Origin: Mycobacterium gallinarum
Lineage (GTDB): Bacteria; Actinomycetota; Actinomycetes; Mycobacteriales; Mycobacteriaceae
Length of the DNA: 64,000 nt
Direction of reading: 5' to 3'
Assembly (NCBI RefSeq): GCF_010726765.1
Contig: NZ_AP022601.1
Span: 5,580,001 to 5,644,000, forward strand
The notes below the pieces were generated by a model, which did no database searches, had not been told where the DNA came from, and worked only from the letters and a program-made list of their open reading frames with translations. Made by a program: the position numbers and the translations under genes. This document shows positions 17,214 to 27,379 of this stretch, piece after piece; the stretch's first letter is position 1; the number at the start of each line of letters is the position of its first letter.

Positions 17214-18401
17214 TTAAGACGCGCGGCCCCGGGCCGCTTCGGCCCGGCCGATCACCACGCGCATGATTTCGTTGGTGCCCTCGAGAATTCGATGCACCCG
17301 TAGATCGCGGACGATCTTCTCGAGCCCGTACTCGCGGAGATACCCGTAGCCGCCGTGCAACTGCAACGCCTGATCCGCCACATCGAAGCAGGCATCGGTG
17401 ACATAGCGCTTGGCCATCGCGCACAGCTCGACCTTCTCCGGATGGTCGTCGTCGAGAGCGGACGCCGCGCGCCACAACAACGTTCGCGACGCCTGCAGCG
17501 CCGTCGCCATATCGGCGAGGGCGAACCGGATGGTCGGTTCGTCGAGCAGCGAGCCGCCGAATGCCTGGCGGTCCGCCAGATAGCTGCGCGCCTTGTCGTG
17601 CGCGGCCTGCGCGCCACCGAGCGAGCACGCGGCGATGTTGATGCGGCCACCGTTGAGCCCATTCATCGCAATACCGAAGCCGGTGCCCTCACCGTCGGCG
17701 CCGCCGAGCATCGCGTCCGCGGACACCCGCACACCATCGAAGATCACCTGTGCGGTCGGTTGGGCGTTCCAACCCATCTTCGCTTCTTGAGCACCGAAAC
17801 TCAGCCCCGGCGTGTCCTTTTCGACGAGGAAGGCGGAGATCTGACGTGGGCCCGGCTTTGTCTCATCAAAACCGGTACGGGCCATGACCACGTACACATC
17901 AGAGGATCCGGCCCCGGAGATGAACTGTTTGACACCATCGAGCACCCAGTCTGATCCGGCGGCGTTCCCGCTTCGGACAGCTTTGGTGCTCAACGCGCCG
18001 GCATCCGATCCGGCGCCCGGTTCGGTGAGGCAGTAACTCGCGATCGCCTCCATGGAGGCCAGCCGCGGTAACCAGGACTTGCGCTGCTCGTCGGTGCCGT
18101 ACGTGTCGACCATCCACGCGCACATGTTGTGAATCGACAGAAACGACGCGATCGTGGGGTCGGCCATCGCCAGCTGCTCGAAGATCCGCACCGCGTCCAG
18201 GCGCCGTAGCTCGCTGCCGCCGACATCCTCTCGGCAGTAGATGGCGGCCATCCCGAGATCGGCGGCCTCCCGCAATACGTCAGTGGGGAAGTGGTGGCTT
18301 TCGTCCCACTCCAATGCGAAAGGCGCAAGGCGCTTCTCGGCGAACGCGGCCGCCGTCTCGGCGATCACGCGTTCGTCTTCGTCCAGCCCGAAAAAATCCA
18401 C
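17214..18401 (-). CDS. fadE9: Acyl-CoA dehydrogenase, probable isobutyryl-CoA dehydrogenase (FadE9-like)
   Basis: A 395-residue FAD-dependent acyl-CoA dehydrogenase with the usual three domains. Markers are YCLTEPGAGSDAGALSTKA in the flavin/substrate region, the middle beta domain around GAQEAKMGWNAQPTAQVIF, and the C-terminal helices ending in LHGGYGYLREYG and RILEGTNEIMRVVIGR. The position between mmsA and mmsB points to isobutyryl-CoA oxidation in valine degradation. It starts with GTG, 11 bases after mmsA. Confidence 0.92.
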   Translation of the reverse strand: MDFFGLDEDERVIAETAAAFAEKRLAPFALEWDESHHFPTDVLREAADLGMAAIYCREDVGGSELRRLDAVRIFEQLAMADPTIASFLSIHNMCAWMVDTYGTDEQRKSWLPRLASMEAIASYCLTEPGAGSDAGALSTKAVRSGNAAGSDWVLDGVKQFISGAGSSDVYVVMARTGFDETKPGPRQISAFLVEKDTPGLSFGAQEAKMGWNAQPTAQVIFDGVRVSADAMLGGADGEGTGFGIAMNGLNGGRINIAACSLGGAQAAHDKARSYLADRQAFGGSLLDEPTIRFALADMATALQASRTLLWRAASALDDDHPEKVELCAMAKRYVTDACFDVADQALQLHGGYGYLREYGLEKIVRDLRVHRILEGTNEIMRVVIGRAEAARGRAS

Positions 18402-18412
18402 TTAGCCCATCG

Positions 18413-19930
18413 CTACTTCATGGTCGGGATGACGAACTCCGCGCCGTGGCTGCCCGCGGGCCAGCGTTGCGTCACCGTCTTGGTCTTCGTGTAGAACATG
18501 ATCGACGACGGGCCGTGCTGGTTGAGGTCGCCGAATCCGGAGCGCTTCCAGCCGCCGAACGTGTGATAGGCAACCGGAACGGGAATCGGCACATTGACAC
18601 CGACCATGCCGACCTGCACCCGCGACACGAAGTCGCGTGCGGTGTCGCCGTCACGGGTGAAGATCGCGACTCCGTTGCCGTATTCGTGCTCGGAAGGAAG
18701 CGCCAGCGCTTCTTCGTAGTCCTTGGCACGCACGATGCACAGCACGGGCCCGAAGATCTCGTCGGTGTAGATCGACATGTCGGGGGTGACATGGTCGAAC
18801 AAGGTCGGGCCGATGAAGTAGCCCTTCGACATGTCAGCCTCGTCGAAAGTCAGCTCGTCGCTGGTGCGTTCGCGGCCGTCGACGACCGCCTCGGCGCCGG
18901 CGTCCACACCCTGCTGGATGTAGTCCTTGACGCGGGCCAGCGCAGCCTCGGTGACCAGCGGGCCGTAATCGGCTTTCGGATCGAGGCTGTGGCCAACCCG
19001 CAGGCTGTTGACCCGCTCGATCAGCCTGGCGCGCAACCGGTCTGCGGTCTGCTCACCGACGGGCACCGCGACGCTGATCGCCATGCAGCGTTCACCCGCG
19101 CTGCCGTAGCCGGCGCCGATGAGCGCGTCGACAGCGTTGTCCATATCGGCATCGGGCATCACGATCATGTGGTTCTTCGCACCGCCGAAGCACTGCGCCC
19201 GCTTACCGTTGGCGGCGGCACCGGAATAGATGTACTGCGCGATGTCGGAGCTGCCGACGAAGCCGACAGCCTGGATGACGGGGTGCTCGAGGATGGCGTC
19301 GACGGCTTCCTTGTCGCCGTGCACCACCTGGAACACGCCCGGCGGCAGACCGGCCTGCAAGAACAGCTCGGCCAGCCGGACCGGCACCGACGGGTCACGC
19401 TCACTGGGCTTGAGGATGAACGCATTTCCGCATGCGAGCGCGGGACCGGCCTTCCACAGCGGGATCATCGCGGGGAAGTTGAACGGGGTGATGCCGGCGA
19501 CCACGCCGAGCGGTTGCCGCAGCGAGTACACGTCGATGCCGGTGCCCGCGCCCTCGGTGTACTCACCCTTGATGAGGTGCGGGATGCCAATCGCGAACTC
19601 GATGACCTCGATGCCGCGCTGGATGTCGCCTTTGGAGTCGGCGATGGTCTTGCCGTGTTCCAAACTGAGGAGTTCGGCCAACTCCTCGACATTCTGGTTG
19701 ACCAGGTCGATGAACCTCATCATCACGCGGGCGCGGCGTTGGGGGTTCCACGCGGCCCATTCCTTCTGCGCGGCCGCGGCCCCGGCGACGGCCTCGTCCA
19801 CCTCGGCCCGCGACGCCATCGGCACCTTGGCCTGCACCTCGCCGGTGCTGGGATTCATGACGTCGGCCGTCCGGTTGGATTGCCCGGCCACGCGCTTGCC
19901 GTCGATGAAATGTGAAATCTGTGTGGTCAT
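18413..19930 (-). CDS. mmsA: Methylmalonate-semialdehyde dehydrogenase (acylating)
   Basis: MmsA converts methylmalonate semialdehyde plus CoA to propionyl-CoA, ending valine breakdown. The 505-residue aldehyde dehydrogenase has GITPFNFPAMIPLWK, the NAD-binding VGFVGSSDIAQYI and the catalytic cysteine in GYGSAGERCMAISVAV. The long N terminus (ISHFIDGKRVAGQSNRTADV) is typical of the acylating subclass. GAGGGA precedes the ATG. It is first in its operon, with an 18-base inverted repeat about 20 bases upstream of the start as likely operator. Confidence 0.96.
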   Translation of the reverse strand: MTTQISHFIDGKRVAGQSNRTADVMNPSTGEVQAKVPMASRAEVDEAVAGAAAAQKEWAAWNPQRRARVMMRFIDLVNQNVEELAELLSLEHGKTIADSKGDIQRGIEVIEFAIGIPHLIKGEYTEGAGTGIDVYSLRQPLGVVAGITPFNFPAMIPLWKAGPALACGNAFILKPSERDPSVPVRLAELFLQAGLPPGVFQVVHGDKEAVDAILEHPVIQAVGFVGSSDIAQYIYSGAAANGKRAQCFGGAKNHMIVMPDADMDNAVDALIGAGYGSAGERCMAISVAVPVGEQTADRLRARLIERVNSLRVGHSLDPKADYGPLVTEAALARVKDYIQQGVDAGAEAVVDGRERTSDELTFDEADMSKGYFIGPTLFDHVTPDMSIYTDEIFGPVLCIVRAKDYEEALALPSEHEYGNGVAIFTRDGDTARDFVSRVQVGMVGVNVPIPVPVAYHTFGGWKRSGFGDLNQHGPSSIMFYTKTKTVTQRWPAGSHGAEFVIPTMK

Positions 19931-19950
19931 GATCGTCCCTCGCTGCTAGA

Positions 19951-19968
19951 TACTTGGATATCCTAGTA
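19951..19968. promoter_or_regulatory. 18-bp imperfect palindrome upstream of mmsA
   Basis: TACTTGGATATCCTAGTA is palindromic apart from one symmetric mismatch pair and is centred on GGATATCC. It lies 20-38 bases before the mmsA ATG, where the core promoter or transcription start should be. This is the expected place for a repressor site controlling the valine degradation operon. The size suits a TetR- or MarR-type dimer. Confidence 0.5.
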
Positions 19969-20008
19969 ATGCGCCGACGGGGTGCGCAAGGGGCCTGCGC
20001 GGCGCAGA

Positions 20009-21606
<1,598 letters not shown>

Positions 21607-21622
21607 CTAACGGTCTGCGTGC

Positions 21623-22255
21623 CTACACCACCGGCGCCCCGCTCACATACGTCCAGTCCGGTGCACGGCCGAGGTGCGCGAGTAGCCGGTCCATATCGCT
21701 GGCACCGTCGTTGACGGCGACGGCGCGACGAAACGGGCTGCCCTCCTCGGCGCGGAACTCACCATCGGGGACCGCGAATGCAATCGGCAGCACGGCGTCG
21801 ACAACGTCCTTCGGCAGTTCGTATCCGGCGCCGATGGTGCGAGCGACGTCCCAGCCGTGCACGACGTAGTCGACGTAGTGAAAGCCGATCGCCATGGCGC
21901 CGGGAAATGTTGCGCCAGGGCCGAATTCGGGAAGCGCAAAGGTCGTTTCGAGTACACCGTCGGCTCCGAATGCGCCGAGCACGTCCTCGGCGGCCGCCGC
22001 ATAGGTGCCCGCGGGATCTGAGGCGACTGCATCGGCAACGGTCGCGGGTTCCCACACTTCGAGGTCGGTGCCCCCGCGGGCTGCCGCCGCGAACCCGCGG
22101 TGCTGAACGGTCATGTGCATGAGCAGGGTCGTCAGGTTCCAGCCGGCGCACGGCGTCGGGCGGTCGAGATCGTCGATGCTGACCGCGTTGACCGCGTCGA
22201 CAGATGCCAGCACCGCCGCACGGTGCAGGGGAAGAGCGTCCGTAGTGATGTACAT
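21623..22255 (-). CDS. TIGR03086-like metal-binding (DinB/maleylpyruvate-isomerase fold) protein
   Basis: A 210-residue protein resembling the actinobacterial TIGR03086 family. The N-terminal four-helix bundle has LDRPTPCAGWNLTTLLMHM, where the His and later HYVDYVVHGWDVA contribute the metal-binding histidines of this fold. Members are putative mycothiol-dependent or other small-thiol transferases; none is assignable here. The ATG may be the first transcribed base, as a good promoter ends seven bases before it and no ribosome binding site is present. Confidence 0.75.
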   Translation of the reverse strand: MYITTDALPLHRAAVLASVDAVNAVSIDDLDRPTPCAGWNLTTLLMHMTVQHRGFAAAARGGTDLEVWEPATVADAVASDPAGTYAAAAEDVLGAFGADGVLETTFALPEFGPGATFPGAMAIGFHYVDYVVHGWDVARTIGAGYELPKDVVDAVLPIAFAVPDGEFRAEEGSPFRRAVAVNDGASDMDRLLAHLGRAPDWTYVSGAPVV

Positions 22256-22291
22256 GCGCCTATCGTAGGCGCATGCATATCATTAGGTCAA
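22253..22291 (-). promoter_or_regulatory. Leaderless promoter and 10-bp inverted repeat over the TIGR03086 gene start
   Basis: Read on the minus strand, TTGACC (22286-22291) and TACGAT (22262-22267) are 18 bases apart and predict a transcription start at about 22255, the A of the ATG. CATGCGCCTA-TCG-TAGGCGCATG (22253-22275) is a perfect ten-base inverted repeat covering the -10 element and start codon. It could be an operator that blocks polymerase. The -35 element abuts the stop codon of the upstream LLM gene. Confidence 0.5.
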
Positions 22292-23134
22292 TCAGGCGTT
22301 GAGGCCGAGCGGTCCTGCCAGTTCCTCCAGCGTCGGCAGCAGGGCATCCCAGCCGCCCAGCACCTGGATTGCCACATGATCGGCTCCGGCCTCGAGGTGC
22401 TCGGTGAGCTTCTTGGCGATGTCCTCGGGCGTGCCGTGCGCGACGACCGCGTCGATCAGCCGGTCACTGCCGGGCTTGGCGATGTCGTCGTCGGTGAATC
22501 CCAGCCGCTTCCAGTTGTTCAGATAGTTGGACAGGTTGAGGTAGAAGTCCACGGTGTCGCGCCCGATCTTCCGGGACGCCTCGGCGTCGCGCGCGAGCAC
22601 CACCTTGTGCTCAGGAGCGAGAAATACGCTCGGCCCCAACAGGTTCCGGGCCTCGCCGGTGTGCTGAGGGGTGGTCAAATACGGATGGGCGCCCGCGCTG
22701 CGCCGGGCCGACAATTTGAGCACCTTGGGCCCGAGCGCGGCGATGACCCGTCGGCTGGTCGGCACCTTCAAGCCGTCGAGCACATCGAGGTATTCGACGA
22801 GCACGTCGTAGGGCTTGCGGTATTCCTCGGTGTGTTCCGGGTGTCCGATTCCAACGCCGAGCAGGAACCGGCCCGGGTATTTGTCCTCGATGCGGTGATA
22901 GGCCTCGCCGACCTGCTCGGCAGGCGCCTGCCAGACGTTGATGATGCCGGTGGCGACCTGCAGTGTCTCGGTGGCGTCCAGGAGTGGCTCGACGTATTCG
23001 AGATCACCCGCCGGTGAGCCGCCGACCCAGATCGCGCCGTAGCCAAGCCGCTCGATCTCGGCCGCCTGCTCGGGCTTGGGTGTGCCGAACGTCCACACCC
23101 CGAAACGACCGAAGTCGGGTTTGAGCTCAGTCAT
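22292..23134 (-). CDS. LLM-class F420-dependent oxidoreductase (TIGR03620-like)
   Basis: A 280-residue TIM-barrel luciferase-like monooxygenase of the F420-dependent subgroup. Markers are FGVWTFGTPKPEQAAEIERLGYGAIWVGGSP, GRFLLGVGIGHPEH and SARRSAGAHPYLTTPQHTGEAR. The C terminus DHVAIQVLGGWDALLPTLEELAGPLGL matches the paralogue next door. The reaction is unknown; mycobacterial relatives (Rv3463-like) are F420 oxidoreductases. It is the downstream member of a tandem pair, ten bases after its paralogue. Confidence 0.88.
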   Translation of the reverse strand: MTELKPDFGRFGVWTFGTPKPEQAAEIERLGYGAIWVGGSPAGDLEYVEPLLDATETLQVATGIINVWQAPAEQVGEAYHRIEDKYPGRFLLGVGIGHPEHTEEYRKPYDVLVEYLDVLDGLKVPTSRRVIAALGPKVLKLSARRSAGAHPYLTTPQHTGEARNLLGPSVFLAPEHKVVLARDAEASRKIGRDTVDFYLNLSNYLNNWKRLGFTDDDIAKPGSDRLIDAVVAHGTPEDIAKKLTEHLEAGADHVAIQVLGGWDALLPTLEELAGPLGLNA

Positions 23135-23144
23135 GGGTTCCCCT

Positions 23145-23990
23145 TCACTGAAGTCCGAGCGGGCCCGCCAGCTCGGTGAGCGCGGGCACGAGCTTGTCAG
23201 TACCCGTCAGGACCTGAATCGGAACATGGTCGGCACCCGCGGTCAGGTGCTCGGTGAGCCGTGCGGAGATGGCGTCGGCGGTGCCGTACGCCACGACCGC
23301 GTCGACGAGCGCGTCGCTGCCCGGCTTCGCGACGTCGGCATCGGTGAAGCCCAACCGCTTCCAGTTGTTCAGGTAGTTCGCGAGGTTCAGGTAGACCTCC
23401 AGCGCCTTGCGGCCGACAGCACGGGCCCGATCCGCGTCCGTGGTCAGCACCACCTTGTGCTCGGGGGCGATCAGGACGTCCGGACCGACGAGCTCGCGTG
23501 CCTGCGCGGTGTGCTCAGGTGTGGTCAGGTACGGATGCGCCCCGGCGCTGCGGCGCGCCGACAGCTTGAGCACCTGCGGACCGAGCGCGGCCACCACCCG
23601 GCGGTCCTTCGGCACGCCGTACTCGTCGAGCTTGTCGAGGTACTCGTTCAGCGCGTCGTAGGGCTTCTTGTACTCCTGGTGCGCTTCGGGATGGCCGACG
23701 CCGATGCCGAGCAGAAATCGGCCGGGGTAGGCCTTCTCGATCCGGTGAAAGGATTCGGCGACGGGGCCGGCCGCGGCAGTCCAGATGTTGACGATGCCCG
23801 TCGCGAGTTGCAGCGACTCGGTGGCTCCGAGGATGGGGTCGATCCAGTCGAGCTCGGCAGGCGGTGAGCCACCGGCCCAGATGGCTCCGTAGCCGAGGGA
23901 TTCGATGTCCTTGAGCTGTTGCGGGGACAGCTGCTGCCACCCCGAGTAGTGGCCGAAAACGCCGAACTTGCCGAGATCAGGTTTGGTCAT
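23145..23990 (-). CDS. LLM-class F420-dependent oxidoreductase (TIGR03620-like, tandem paralogue)
   Basis: A 281-residue paralogue of the following gene, starting MTKPDLGKFGVFGHY. It shares the blocks LGYGAIWAGGSPPAELDW, GRFLLGIGVGHPEAHQEYKK, SARRSAGAHPYLTTPEHTAQAR and DHVPIQVLTG. The two proteins look roughly 60% identical, a recent tandem duplication. It leads the pair and is next to the sensor-kinase operon on the same strand. The substrate is unknown; F420 rather than FMN is assumed from the family. Confidence 0.88.
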   Translation of the reverse strand: MTKPDLGKFGVFGHYSGWQQLSPQQLKDIESLGYGAIWAGGSPPAELDWIDPILGATESLQLATGIVNIWTAAAGPVAESFHRIEKAYPGRFLLGIGVGHPEAHQEYKKPYDALNEYLDKLDEYGVPKDRRVVAALGPQVLKLSARRSAGAHPYLTTPEHTAQARELVGPDVLIAPEHKVVLTTDADRARAVGRKALEVYLNLANYLNNWKRLGFTDADVAKPGSDALVDAVVAYGTADAISARLTEHLTAGADHVPIQVLTGTDKLVPALTELAGPLGLQ

Positions 23991-24018
23991 GGTTGCTCCA
24001 ACTCGGGAGCTCCGAACC

Positions 24019-25518
24019 CTATTCCGTGCCTGCGGCAGACAGCTCGCCGGGTGTCGGCAGGATGGGCGGCGGCGCGACTAGGGGCAGGCAGACGATGAAG
24101 CGGGTGTCGCCTGGTTTGGACTCGACCCGGATGTCGCCCTGGTGTTTCTCGACGACGATCCTGCGGGCGAGGTCCAGCCCGAGCCCGTCGCCCTGGCCGA
24201 ACGGTTTTGTCGTGAAGAACGCGGTGAAGATGCGGCCGATGTTCTCCTCGGGGATGCCTGGCCCATCATCGCCGATCTCGACGCGCACCATTCCGTCGTC
24301 CTGAAGTCCGGTACGGATTGTCAACGTGCCGTGGCCATCCATAGCCTGGATAGCGTTGTTGATTATCACGTCCCAGACCTCGTTCAAACCGCCTGGGTAG
24401 CAGGAGATTTCGGGGATCGACTTATCCATCTCCTTGATGAGCTTGATGGGCTTGTCGGGGCCCACCTTGTCGCCGAACAACGTCTTGATCGTGTTGTAGA
24501 GCGACTCGTGGATGTTGACCTTCTGATACTCGGCCCGATCCATTTGCGAGTACTTCTTTGTTCCCGCAAGCAGTGTGGAAATTCGGCTGCTGGCGTCAGC
24601 GATCTCATTCATCCGCAGTTCGGTGTCGATCGTGTACTTAAGCCAGCCCAAAGCGCTCTGCATCGTCGCCGAACAGTCCACGTCATCGATGGAGGCTTCG
24701 ACCCGCTCGAGCCAATCGACGTCTAGGCCGGCTTCGACAAATGTCGGCGCGTAATCCCACGCACCGACGATGTTGCGATCTTCGAGCCATTCACCTATCT
24801 GCTCCTCGCGATCGGAGGATTCGAGCGCTGTCAGTTCCTGAGCCTTCGACTTCGCGACCTGTTCGGCCACCTCGTCCTGGATGCTGACCAGCACTCGCAG
24901 GGCGTCGGGAGTGAATTTGCCATCCGCCAGCATCGCCAGTTTGTGGCGCATTTTGCCGACGCCCTCGCGCAGGTCCGCCACCGCACGCGCGGCAGCGGCC
25001 GCCGGATTGTTGAGCTGATGGGTCAGGCCCGCGGTGATGGTGCCCAGCGCCAGCAGCTTCTCGCGCTGACCGATGATCTGGCTCTGCCGACGGCCGCCGA
25101 CCATATGGCCCTCGAGCAGATGGACCGCCATGGGGAACTGCGTCTGCATGAAGTCCGCGAACGCGTTGGAGTCCAGGACGAAGCATCGCGACGGCTTCGT
25201 CAGCCGCACCGAGGCCTGATACGTGTGCTCCTCACCGGGGACGTAGGCCGACCACGCACCGAAATACACCCCCCGCTGAGAGGTGCGGCCGGTCTGGATG
25301 TCGACGCCGCCGGATCGCTTGGACATGATCAACTCGCCGTCGATCATGACGTAGAAGCAGGTGGCCTGGTCACCCTCGCTAACCAACGGGCCCGCGGGGA
25401 ACGTCTCGATGTGGCCGGCGGCGCACAGAATGTCGAGCTGGGAATCGGACAGGTCCTCGAACAGGAACAGGGTCCGCAGCTCGTCACGCACGCATTCCTC
25501 GTCGCCTTGTGCGCCCAT
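24019..25518 (-). CDS. Sensor histidine kinase with N-terminal cyclic-nucleotide-binding domain
   Basis: A 499-residue soluble kinase. Residues about 12-130 form a CRP-like cyclic-nucleotide-binding domain (LFEDLSDSQLDILCAAGH ... GPLVSEGDQATCFYVMIDGEL). The dimerisation helix carries the H-box ITAGLTHQLNNPAAAAARA. The ATPase has NEVWDVIINNAIQAMDG, the G1 motif GDDGPGIPEENIGRIF and FFTTKPFGQGDGLGLDLA. It lies 22 bases after a response-regulator/thioredoxin-reductase-like fusion gene, so the fusion's receiver domain is the obvious phosphorylation partner. The signal may be a cyclic nucleotide, or the fold may act as a generic sensor; ligand residues were not resolved. Confidence 0.85.
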   Translation of the reverse strand: MGAQGDEECVRDELRTLFLFEDLSDSQLDILCAAGHIETFPAGPLVSEGDQATCFYVMIDGELIMSKRSGGVDIQTGRTSQRGVYFGAWSAYVPGEEHTYQASVRLTKPSRCFVLDSNAFADFMQTQFPMAVHLLEGHMVGGRRQSQIIGQREKLLALGTITAGLTHQLNNPAAAAARAVADLREGVGKMRHKLAMLADGKFTPDALRVLVSIQDEVAEQVAKSKAQELTALESSDREEQIGEWLEDRNIVGAWDYAPTFVEAGLDVDWLERVEASIDDVDCSATMQSALGWLKYTIDTELRMNEIADASSRISTLLAGTKKYSQMDRAEYQKVNIHESLYNTIKTLFGDKVGPDKPIKLIKEMDKSIPEISCYPGGLNEVWDVIINNAIQAMDGHGTLTIRTGLQDDGMVRVEIGDDGPGIPEENIGRIFTAFFTTKPFGQGDGLGLDLARRIVVEKHQGDIRVESKPGDTRFIVCLPLVAPPPILPTPGELSAAGTE

Positions 25519-25540
25519 CGGTCGTCCTCTCAGCCGGCAA

Positions 25541-27244
25541 TCACGCTTCCGCCAAATACCTGTGCACCAACATCACCGCCATCGACCCTTCGCCGACAGC
25601 GGCCGCAACCCGCTTCGCGGACTCCGAACGCACATCTCCTGCAACAAACACACCGGGCACACTTGTTTCCAGGTGGTGCGGTGGCCGATCCAGCGTCCAG
25701 CCGACCTTGTCCCGCAGATCAGGTCCCGACAGGATGAAGCCGTGATCGTCGCGGGCTATTCCCGCTTCCTCGAGCCAATCGGTGCGGGGCGTCGCGCCGA
25801 TGAAACAGCACATGCGGTCACAGGTGACCGTCTCGGTCTCGTTCGTCCGTTTGTCGAGGAGCACCAGCCCGGTCAGATGGTCGTCGTCGGCGACGGTGTC
25901 GACGACCTCGGTGCAGGTCCGGACCGTGATGTTCGGGGTCTTGAGGATCCGGTCGACCAGGTACTGCGACATACCCGCCTCCAGTGACGAACCGCGGATC
26001 AGCATCGTCACCGATTTGGCCGTCTGCGACATGTACATCGCGGCCTGGCCCGCGGAGTTGGCGCCACCGACGATGTAGACATCCTCACCAGCGCACTCGC
26101 TGTTGTCCGACACCGACGCACCGTAGAACACGCCGCGGCCGATGTAGTTGCAGTTCGGATCGTCGGGATCGTCCCAGCATCCGGTGATCTGGAGCTGGCG
26201 ATAGTCGACGCCGGTCGCGAGAATCACGGCGCGCGCCCCGATGGTGTTGTCCCCGTTGAGGCGGATCGAATGGGCTGCGCCCACGCCGTTGATTTCGAGT
26301 CTGCCCGCCTCCTGGGTGGTGATGACCTCCGCACCGAAGCGTTCGGCCTGACGACGTGCCGACGTGGTGAGTTCGGCGCCTGAGACGCCGGTCGGGAAGC
26401 CCAGGTAGTTCTCGATCTTCGAGCTGCGCCCCGCCTGTCCCCCGGTGGTGGCCTTCTCGATCAGGACCGTCTTGAGACCCTCCGACGCGCCGTACACCGC
26501 GGCGGCAAGGCCCGCGGGACCACCGCCGATGACCGCGAGGTCGTACATCTCCAGCTGCGGGCTGGTCGACAGGCCGAGCAGCGTGGCCAGTTCGACGTCG
26601 GTCGGTTCGACGAGGGTTTCGCCCTTCTCGGTGATGACGACCGGCAGGCGGCTGTCATCGAGACCGGCGGCCTCGAGCAGCTGTTGTCCCTTGGGTTCCT
26701 CGGAGTTGACGGCCCGGAACGAGTACTCGTTGCGGGCCAGGAACTGCCGCACCTCCCATGACCGGTCGCTGTACCGGTGCCCGATCACCTTCGTGTACGG
26801 CATGGCGCGGTCACCGACGGAGCGCCACTCTTCGAGCAGGCCGTCGATGACCGGGTACAGCTTCTCCTCGGGCGGATCCCATGGCTTGAGCAGATAGTGA
26901 TCGAGGTCGACGACGTTGATCGCGTCGATCGCCGCGTGAGTGTCCGCATAGGCCGTCAGCAACACCCTGCGCGCCAGCGGGAAGAAGTCCATCGCCTTCT
27001 CGAGGAACTCGATGCCGCTCATCTGCGGCATCCGGTAGTCGGCGACGAAGACCGCGACGGCGTCGCCGCGCAGCTTGAGTTCCTTGAGGGTGTCGATGGC
27101 GTCGGCGCCGGATTCGGCGCGGACGATGCGGTAGCGCTCACCGTAATGGCGACGCAGATCGCGGGCTACGGCACGCGACACTGCCGGGTCGTCGTCGACG
27201 GTGAGTATGACGGGTTTACGAGCCTGCTCGGCGGGTGCGCTCAT
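25541..27244 (-). CDS. Response-regulator receiver fused to thioredoxin-reductase-like FAD protein
   Basis: A 567-residue two-part protein. Residues 1-130 are a receiver with VILTVDDDP, phospho-acceptor Asp69 in FVADYRMPQMSG and TAYAD. A linker of about 100 residues, possibly thioredoxin/glutaredoxin-like (YSDRSWEVRQFLARNEYSF), follows. From about residue 232 comes a thioredoxin-reductase-like flavoprotein: FAD motif AVIGGGPAGLAAAVYGASEG, NAD(P) motif VYIVGGANSAGQAAMYMS and C-terminal VPGVFVAGDVRSESAKR. The redox CxxC found in true thioredoxin reductases reads SDNSEC, so only one cysteine is present. It forms an operon with the downstream kinase. Output may be an oxidoreductase activity gated by phosphorylation. 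Confidence 0.85.
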   Translation of the reverse strand: MSAPAEQARKPVILTVDDDPAVSRAVARDLRRHYGERYRIVRAESGADAIDTLKELKLRGDAVAVFVADYRMPQMSGIEFLEKAMDFFPLARRVLLTAYADTHAAIDAINVVDLDHYLLKPWDPPEEKLYPVIDGLLEEWRSVGDRAMPYTKVIGHRYSDRSWEVRQFLARNEYSFRAVNSEEPKGQQLLEAAGLDDSRLPVVITEKGETLVEPTDVELATLLGLSTSPQLEMYDLAVIGGGPAGLAAAVYGASEGLKTVLIEKATTGGQAGRSSKIENYLGFPTGVSGAELTTSARRQAERFGAEVITTQEAGRLEINGVGAAHSIRLNGDNTIGARAVILATGVDYRQLQITGCWDDPDDPNCNYIGRGVFYGASVSDNSECAGEDVYIVGGANSAGQAAMYMSQTAKSVTMLIRGSSLEAGMSQYLVDRILKTPNITVRTCTEVVDTVADDDHLTGLVLLDKRTNETETVTCDRMCCFIGATPRTDWLEEAGIARDDHGFILSGPDLRDKVGWTLDRPPHHLETSVPGVFVAGDVRSESAKRVAAAVGEGSMAVMLVHRYLAEA

Positions 27245-27306
27245 CAGTTATAAGTATGCGCTCGTCGTCCAAACGATTTCAGTTCAGCGTCGGGTCGAGC
27301 GCAGAC

Positions 27307-27342
27307 GGGACCAACGTCACCTGCGGAAGGGACCTTCGCCCG
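27307..27342 (+). promoter_or_regulatory. Two tandem DosR-like boxes upstream of the ferredoxin
   Basis: GGGAC-CAAC-GTCAC at 27307-27320 fits the core of the DosR (DevR) palindrome GGGAC-N4-GTCCC in nine of ten positions. A second half-conserved copy, GGGAC-CTTC-GCCCG, is at 27329-27342. Their starts are 22 bases apart, two helical turns, as in known paired DosR sites. A TAGCGT -10-like element at 27367-27372 follows, placing the second box against the -35 region. Transcription would begin at the GTG start of the ferredoxin. Confidence 0.5.
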
Positions 27343-27379
27343 CCGCGAACGACCGACGACGGTGCCTAGCGTTTTCCTT

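Noticed and set aside
18314..19915. A 533-codon open frame opposite mmsA.
   Set aside because: It is the shadow of mmsA, whose motifs and operon context are certain; the antisense protein shows no domain.
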